A stretch of DNA of 64,000 nt from Bog-159 sp049511415 (GTDB lineage Bacteria; Acidobacteriota; Terriglobia; Bryobacterales; Bryobacteraceae). The DNA lies in NCBI GenBank assembly GCA_049511415.1, contig JBEKYC010000004.1, forward strand, positions 1 to 64,000, in the 5' to 3' direction. Both the position numbers and the translations under genes were made by a program. Numbering within the stretch: the stretch's first letter is position 1; each line of letters opens with the position of its first letter. The notes under the pieces are model-generated. The model had not been told where the DNA came from. It worked only from the letters and a program-made list of their open reading frames with translations, and did no database searches. Below are positions 60,009-64,000 of this stretch, one piece after another.

Positions 60009-61352
60009 ATGCCGAGCGCCCCATCGAACGAAGTCTTCGCCGGACTCAAGGAGACACCCCCGCAAGGGCCGCCGCCTAAGCCCTTCCATCTGGCCCCCAC
60101 CACGGATTTCAGCTTGCCCAACGGCATGCGAGTGACCATCGTGCCGTACGGCGTGGTGCCCAAAGTTGCCATCCGCGCGTTTGTCGGCGCCGGCGCCATC
60201 GACGAATCCGCCGCACAGGTCTGGCTTTCGAAACTGCACGCGGACCTGATGAAAGAAGGCACCCGCGCGCGTAGCGCCAGCCGCATCGCGCAGGACGCCG
60301 CCGATATGGGCGGCCAGCTCGAAATCAGCGCCGGCGCCGACTACACCTTCGCGGGCGGTGTGGTGCTTTCCGATTTCGGCCCGACGTTCATCGCCTTGCT
60401 GGCCGAGGTCCTGCATAGCCCCGCGCTCCCTGAATCGGAGCTGCCCCGCCTGAAGGCCGACCTGATCCGCGAGTTGGCCATCGACAAGTCCGATCCCGGA
60501 TCGCTCGCGCGCGAGCGCTTCTTGCAGACCATGTTCCCGGATCATCCTTACGGCCGCGTGTTTCCTTCCGAGAGCGATTTGAAGGGCTACACCGTCGCGG
60601 ACGTGCAGGCGTTTTACCGCCACAACTTCTCGGCCGTGCGCACGCATCTCTACATCGTCGGCAAATTGGAAGGCGATCTCCGCCGCGCCGTGGAAGTCTC
60701 TTTCGGCGGCTGGGCCAAGGGCAGCCCGGCGCCCGATAGGCCCGCCCATCCGCTCAGTGTGCGATCTCTCCAGGTCATCGACCGGCCCGGCGCGGAGCAG
60801 TCGAATCTTCTGCTCGGCCTGCCCGTAGCCGCGCCTTCCAGCCCCGACTTCATCAGGCTCGACGTCATGAACTCGCTGCTCGGCGGCTCCTTCGCGTCCC
60901 GTATCACCAGCAACATTCGTGAACAGAAAGGCTACACCTATTCGCCATCGAGTTCGGTCTCGACCCGCCGCAATCTGGCCTACTGGGTGCAGTCGGCCGA
61001 CGTGACTACCGCGGTCACTGGACCGTCGTTGAAGGAAATCTTCTACGAGATCGATCGCTTGCGCAAGGATCCACCTCCCGCCGAAGAACTGCAGGGCATT
61101 CAGAACTATCTGGCGGGCCTGTTCATCCTGCGCAACACCATCAGCCCCGATGCCATCATCGGCCAGTTGCACTTCGTCGATTCGCAAGGCCTGGACCGCT
61201 CCTGCCTCGCCACTTACACGCAGAAGGTGATGGAAGTAAAGCCGGCGGACGTGCAGGGCATGGCGGAGACTTACATCGTCCCGTCCAAGATGACCATCGC
61301 AGTGGTGGGCGACAAAGCCAAAATAGCGGATCAGCTCAAGCCCTACGAATAA
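60009..61352 (+). CDS. M16 family peptidase-like protein (inactive subunit)
   Basis: A 447-residue M16 homologue with FVGAGAIDESAAQVWLSKLH, where the HxxEH motif is replaced by LHADLMKEGT, so it should not bind zinc. It retains the C-terminal M16 domain with the substrate-loop segment SFASRITSNIREQKGYTYSP (R/Y motif). Together with the preceding gene it likely forms a heterodimeric peptidase. The gene ends just before a palindromic element. Confidence 0.93.
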   Translation: MPSAPSNEVFAGLKETPPQGPPPKPFHLAPTTDFSLPNGMRVTIVPYGVVPKVAIRAFVGAGAIDESAAQVWLSKLHADLMKEGTRARSASRIAQDAADMGGQLEISAGADYTFAGGVVLSDFGPTFIALLAEVLHSPALPESELPRLKADLIRELAIDKSDPGSLARERFLQTMFPDHPYGRVFPSESDLKGYTVADVQAFYRHNFSAVRTHLYIVGKLEGDLRRAVEVSFGGWAKGSPAPDRPAHPLSVRSLQVIDRPGAEQSNLLLGLPVAAPSSPDFIRLDVMNSLLGGSFASRITSNIREQKGYTYSPSSSVSTRRNLAYWVQSADVTTAVTGPSLKEIFYEIDRLRKDPPPAEELQGIQNYLAGLFILRNTISPDAIIGQLHFVDSQGLDRSCLATYTQKVMEVKPADVQGMAETYIVPSKMTIAVVGDKAKIADQLKPYE

Positions 61353-61356
61353 GCTT

Positions 61357-61400
61357 TGGAGGGCGGGCTTGGGCCCCCGTGGGACTTCAGTCCCACCTAG
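61357..61400. repeat. Double-hairpin intergenic element (family with 26509-26553)
   Basis: TGGAGGGCGGGCT followed by a GGGC/GCCC hairpin and then GTGGGAC-TTCA-GTCCCAC, a perfect 7-bp stem with a TTCA loop. It begins 5 bases after the M16 stop. It matches the element in the corC-like gene over its first 13 bases and GGGACTTCAG, with a compensatory pair change in the second stem. Confidence 0.6.
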
Positions 61401-61448
61401 AACCTGCCGCCTGGCTTGGCGTTACAAGAACCGCGGTTAAGCGCCATT

Positions 61449-61874
61449 TCAGCCTTCCCTGACGGAACGAATTTCCCGCCAGGTCCCGGGCGAAGCCGGC
61501 ACAAGGTCACTCTTTAACACCCTGTAACCTCTCTCCAGCCATCGGCGCATACAGGTCTCCACAATCGCCGCCGAATGCGTTTGAACATGAATATCACCTT
61601 CGTGACAAAGCTCCACCGTGAGCTCGTCGCGGCTGGAGATGAATAAGCCCGCCGCTCCAGGGTGATAAATGCCGTCCCGGATGCTCCGTTCGATCCACTC
61701 GGGCAAGGCTGAAGTTGGGATCTCGGACTCCCGCCATAATTCGTCGATGTCCGCTTTGCAGCCAACCCCGTACATCACAGTTACGTTTGGGCAGGCAAAT
61801 AGCGAGCAGACGAACGGAATTTCGTCCAAAGTGGCCTGTGCCCCGATCGGCCCGCAAAGGATCTCGACTAACAT
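61449..61874 (-). CDS. Hypothetical protein
   Basis: A 141-residue soluble protein with no recognised domain. Landmarks are ILCGPIGAQATLDEIPFVC, VMYGVGCKADIDELWRES, ELTVELCHEGDIHVQTHSAA and a terminal ERGYRVLKSDLVPASPG, including several Cys and His. It starts 4 bases after the SDEAL-repeat gene. No function is proposed. Confidence 0.6.
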   Translation of the reverse strand: MLVEILCGPIGAQATLDEIPFVCSLFACPNVTVMYGVGCKADIDELWRESEIPTSALPEWIERSIRDGIYHPGAAGLFISSRDELTVELCHEGDIHVQTHSAAIVETCMRRWLERGYRVLKSDLVPASPGTWREIRSVREG

Positions 61875-61878
61875 AACG

Positions 61879-62514
61879 TCAGTCTCTGTCGGATTCCGAC
61901 TCCCGCCGCGCGACCTCTTCCCGGTACAGGCGCGTCAGACGTTCGATGCGGTCCGCCAGCCCAACGCAAATAACCTCCGGAGTCAGTTCGCGCAGCGCCT
62001 CGTCGGACAACGCCTCCAGGTGCGCCTTCAAGCTATCCTCTGTTTCGGGACCGAATATTTCCTTGTCCAGAATGCCCTGAGCCTTCAAAATGACTCCCGC
62101 CGGAACCATCAGCCGGTATGAGTATTGCGTTCCTCGCGGGGGTGGCTCCGGGGGGACCTCCTCAATGTTGATATGACACGGAATTCCGCCGGCTTGGAGC
62201 GCGTCATATGCGATTTGGGCTCTATCCGAAGAGGCCCTTCCGGAAGAGAAAAACTCGCACGCGCATTCCGCTCCCTCGATCCACGCCGGAGGCTCGCCTT
62301 CCTCATCTTCCGCGATGGGAACACTCGCCGCCGGTTCCGGCCGCGGCGCGGGCGGAGCGGCCGGCTTCTGCCGCACAGCCACACCTCGCCGCGCGCGCTC
62401 CTCGTCGTAGACCTTCTGCGCCGCCTCCACCAGATCGTCCCTCTCGACTGCGGCCAGAGCCTCGTCCGAAAGGGAAGCGTAATGTTGTCTCAGATATTCG
62501 CGATCGATTGCCAA
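61879..62514 (-). CDS. Hypothetical protein with SDEAL-type helical repeats flanking a DUF2007-like domain
   Basis: A 211-residue protein: an N-terminal helical segment with HYASLSDEALAAVERDDLVE (about 11-45), a linker, a central segment (about 80-160, FFSSGRASSDRAQIAYDALQAGGIPCHI and RLMVPAGVILKAQGIL) resembling DUF2007 putative signal-transducing domains, and a C-terminal helical segment with LEALSDEALRELTPEV. The two LSDEAL segments are an internal duplication. It lies between the STAS gene and a hypothetical gene on the same strand. Function unknown. Confidence 0.65.
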   Translation of the reverse strand: MAIDREYLRQHYASLSDEALAAVERDDLVEAAQKVYDEERARRGVAVRQKPAAPPAPRPEPAASVPIAEDEEGEPPAWIEGAECACEFFSSGRASSDRAQIAYDALQAGGIPCHINIEEVPPEPPPRGTQYSYRLMVPAGVILKAQGILDKEIFGPETEDSLKAHLEALSDEALRELTPEVICVGLADRIERLTRLYREEVARRESESDRD

Positions 62515-62526
62515 TGGAAACGCCGC

Positions 62527-62871
62527 TTATGCGTAGCTCCGCACCGCCGCCGCTTCGTCGTCGTGCACGTCGAACACGGTGTACAGTTTCGTGATCTGCA
62601 AAAGATCTTTCACCCGTTTGGTCAGATTCAGCAGCTTGAGCTGGCCGCCCTGGTTCGTCACCGTGGTGAAACCGGAAACCAACTCGCCGATTCCCGAGCT
62701 GTCGATGTAGGAGACATCTCCCAGATTCAGCAGGATCTTCTTGTGGCCTTTGCCCACCAGGTCGCGCAGGGCATCGCGCATCGCACTGGATCCCTCACCC
62801 AGGGTGATCCGGCCCGCCACATCCACCACCGTCACGTCGCCGACTTGTCTCTCGCTTAGCTTTACGCTCAC
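62527..62871 (-). CDS. STAS-domain anti-anti-sigma factor-like protein
   Basis: The GTG at 62869-62871 is chosen because GAGGAGG lies 9 bases upstream; a longer frame exists. The 114-residue STAS domain has DVAGRITLGEGSSAMRDAL, the phospho-acceptor region NLGDVSYIDSSGIGELVSG (Ser) and LKLLNLTKRVKDLLQIT. It is the usual partner of RsbW-like kinases, encoded just upstream. The sigma factor it controls is not in the window. Confidence 0.9.
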   Translation of the reverse strand: MSVKLSERQVGDVTVVDVAGRITLGEGSSAMRDALRDLVGKGHKKILLNLGDVSYIDSSGIGELVSGFTTVTNQGGQLKLLNLTKRVKDLLQITKLYTVFDVHDDEAAAVRSYA

Positions 62872-62913
62872 AGAAATATGCCTCCTCGCTCGCAAACGAG
62901 CCGATCTTTCATG

Positions 62914-63375
62914 TTACTTCGACACCAGATACTTTACCAAAGTTACTTCCGTGCCCCCCGGTTCCAGGCGGCGTACTCGAAAATCGTCCATGAACGCCTT
63001 GATCAGGAAAATCCCGCGGCCCGAATGCCGCAACAGATTCTCCTGCGCCAGCGGATCGGGCAGATTTTCGTAGTCGAAGCCTTCGCCCTGATCGGCGATT
63101 CGGACCACGAATTCGTCGCCTCCCGTGGAGACCGACAGGCGCACCTTCTTGTGGGCGTTGTAACGGTTGCCGTGTACCACGGCATTGACCATGGACTCCC
63201 GCACCGCCATCGCGATCTTGTGCAGATCGTCTTCGGGAACTCCCGCTTTTTCCGCTTCGTGCAGCGCCAGTTCTTCGGCGCTGTCCACGCTTTCCAGGGT
63301 CGAATCCAGAAACCGCTCAACCGTCTCTGTCTCGCCGTGCGAGTTTTTTCCCATAGTCAAGGCGCTACGGCGCAT
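62914..63375 (-). CDS. RsbW-like HATPase anti-sigma factor
   Basis: About 153 residues with a HATPase_c fold: IAMAVRESMVNAVVHGNRYN (N-box), IADQGEGFDYENLP (G1) and RHSGRGIFLIKAFMDDF (G2). Such proteins bind sigma factors and phosphorylate STAS antagonists. The start is uncertain (ATG at 63375 or 63354, or TTG at 63381); none has a strong ribosome-binding site. It precedes the STAS gene by 42 bases. Confidence 0.9.
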   Translation of the reverse strand: MRRSALTMGKNSHGETETVERFLDSTLESVDSAEELALHEAEKAGVPEDDLHKIAMAVRESMVNAVVHGNRYNAHKKVRLSVSTGGDEFVVRIADQGEGFDYENLPDPLAQENLLRHSGRGIFLIKAFMDDFRVRRLEPGGTEVTLVKYLVSK

Positions 63376-63428
63376 GGCCAAAACGAAGGGCTAGAATAAA
63401 TTACCGGAGCGCTGAAAGTCAAGACGGG

Positions 63429-64000
63429 CTAGGGCGGTCCTGGGTTGCCAATGACGCCGCCGGCGTCCCGTGGCCGCCTTTTTTCTCCAGTTGCCTTGGC
63501 CTCCTGATTCGCTCCCGAGAGCCGTTCGTATTCGGCCAATTGCACGCGCATGCGCCCGGCATCCTCCGCCCGCGGAGCGTATAGCAAGTACAGATGCATG
63601 TGCTCGGCCGCCCCGGCATAGTCCTTCTTGTGCGCCAGGATCATGGCCAGCACTTGCTCGCGCTTGGGATAACGATGCTCGGCGTCCGCTTTCTCACCCG
63701 CGCGTGCGCTTTTCTCGGCTGCCTCGAACCGTTCCAGCTTCAGGTTCGCCATGGCATTGTACAAGTAGGCTGCCGGATGGCCGTCCGGGTCCAGCTCCAG
63801 TAGCCCCTGTGACCAGTCCGCCAGTTCGCTCCAGTTGCTGGAATTCAAAGCCAGTTCCGTAAGCTGCTCGTAAGGCCCCAGGAACTTGGCGTCGGCTTCC
63901 ATGGCCCGCGTGTACGACTGGCGCGCCGCCTCCATTTCTTGATTCTGTTGCTGCACTTTGCCCAGTTCGCACCAGGCGGCCGCGAATTTTGGATAGAGAT
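63429..64000 (-). CDS. TPR protein (partial, runs off the right edge)
   Basis: The frame is open across the window edge. It encodes at least 190 residues of TPR repeats (YPKFAAAWCELGKVQQQNQE, LLELDPDGHPAAYLYNAMAN, YPKREQVLAMILAHKKDYAG) and a low-complexity end (TGEKRRPRDAGGVIGNPGPP). A GTG at 63956 is only an internal position. It probably continues as a longer TPR protein in the same operon as the RsbW/STAS genes. Confidence 0.8.
   Translation of the reverse strand, partial: LYPKFAAAWCELGKVQQQNQEMEAARQSYTRAMEADAKFLGPYEQLTELALNSSNWSELADWSQGLLELDPDGHPAAYLYNAMANLKLERFEAAEKSARAGEKADAEHRYPKREQVLAMILAHKKDYAGAAEHMHLYLLYAPRAEDAGRMRVQLAEYERLSGANQEAKATGEKRRPRDAGGVIGNPGPP

Overview
The window is GC-rich, gene-dense bacterial chromosome that looks like an Acidobacteriota genome of the Bryobacterales/Solibacter type. 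This is inferred from family content: an 805-residue MacB/FtsX-type permease of the acidobacterial duplicated (ADOP) kind, an Oar-like TonB-dependent receptor with an N-terminal carboxypeptidase-regulatory domain, a GloVer-repeat protein, a TIGR03790 protein, DinB-like proteins, a G1 glutamic peptidase and many small secreted proteins of unknown role. I see no rRNA, tRNA, CRISPR array, transposase, integrase or phage gene. The only repeats are small palindromic intergenic elements.

Layout. 1-2456 (minus strand) is a bufferin-type RiPP operon: a Cys-rich precursor peptide (bufA-like), a DUF692/MNIO enzyme, a DUF2063 partner whose reading frame is broken, DoxX, and a lipoprotein cut by the window edge. 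A terminator-like hairpin sits between the precursor and its enzyme. 2797-5301 encodes a histidine kinase and an OmpR-type regulator. 5350-8879 holds a secreted hypothetical protein and the ADOP permease. 9028-13145 is a translationally coupled pair, a Gly-rich secreted protein and a TonB-dependent receptor. 13186-19234 holds VOC, metallo-hydrolase, HhH-GPD glycosylase, DinB, an orphan groES, an alkaline-phosphatase-superfamily enzyme and a HAF-like secreted protein. 19591-29247 is one tightly packed ten-gene run on the minus strand: phoH, ybeY, corC-like, era, BON, SMP-30-like, NUDIX, thioredoxin-like, mutS2 and a TPR membrane protein. Neighbours overlap or lie within a few bases of each other.

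29470-45466 is accessory: secreted beta-propeller-like proteins, a small AT-hook protein overlapping a lipoprotein gene, an SDR plus two acyl-CoA dehydrogenases, a TIGR03790 protein facing a GH3 glycosidase, a G1 peptidase, a membrane-anchored alpha/beta hydrolase with a cupin, and a second DinB protein. 45487-58412 is a respiratory complex I operon in the order A-C-D-E-F-G-H-J-K-L-M-N. nuoB and nuoI, the two subunits carrying clusters N2 and N6a/N6b, are absent from their usual places. 58449-61352 holds thiS and an active/inactive M16 peptidase pair. 61449-64000 is a partner-switching module (STAS protein plus RsbW-like ATPase) with two uncharacterised proteins and a TPR protein cut by the window edge.

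The best leads are the bufferin-type operon with its internal hairpin and frameshift, the complex I operon lacking nuoB and nuoI, and three families of short palindromic elements. One family has become the 3' end of the corC-like coding sequence, and another shows compensatory base changes between its two copies.
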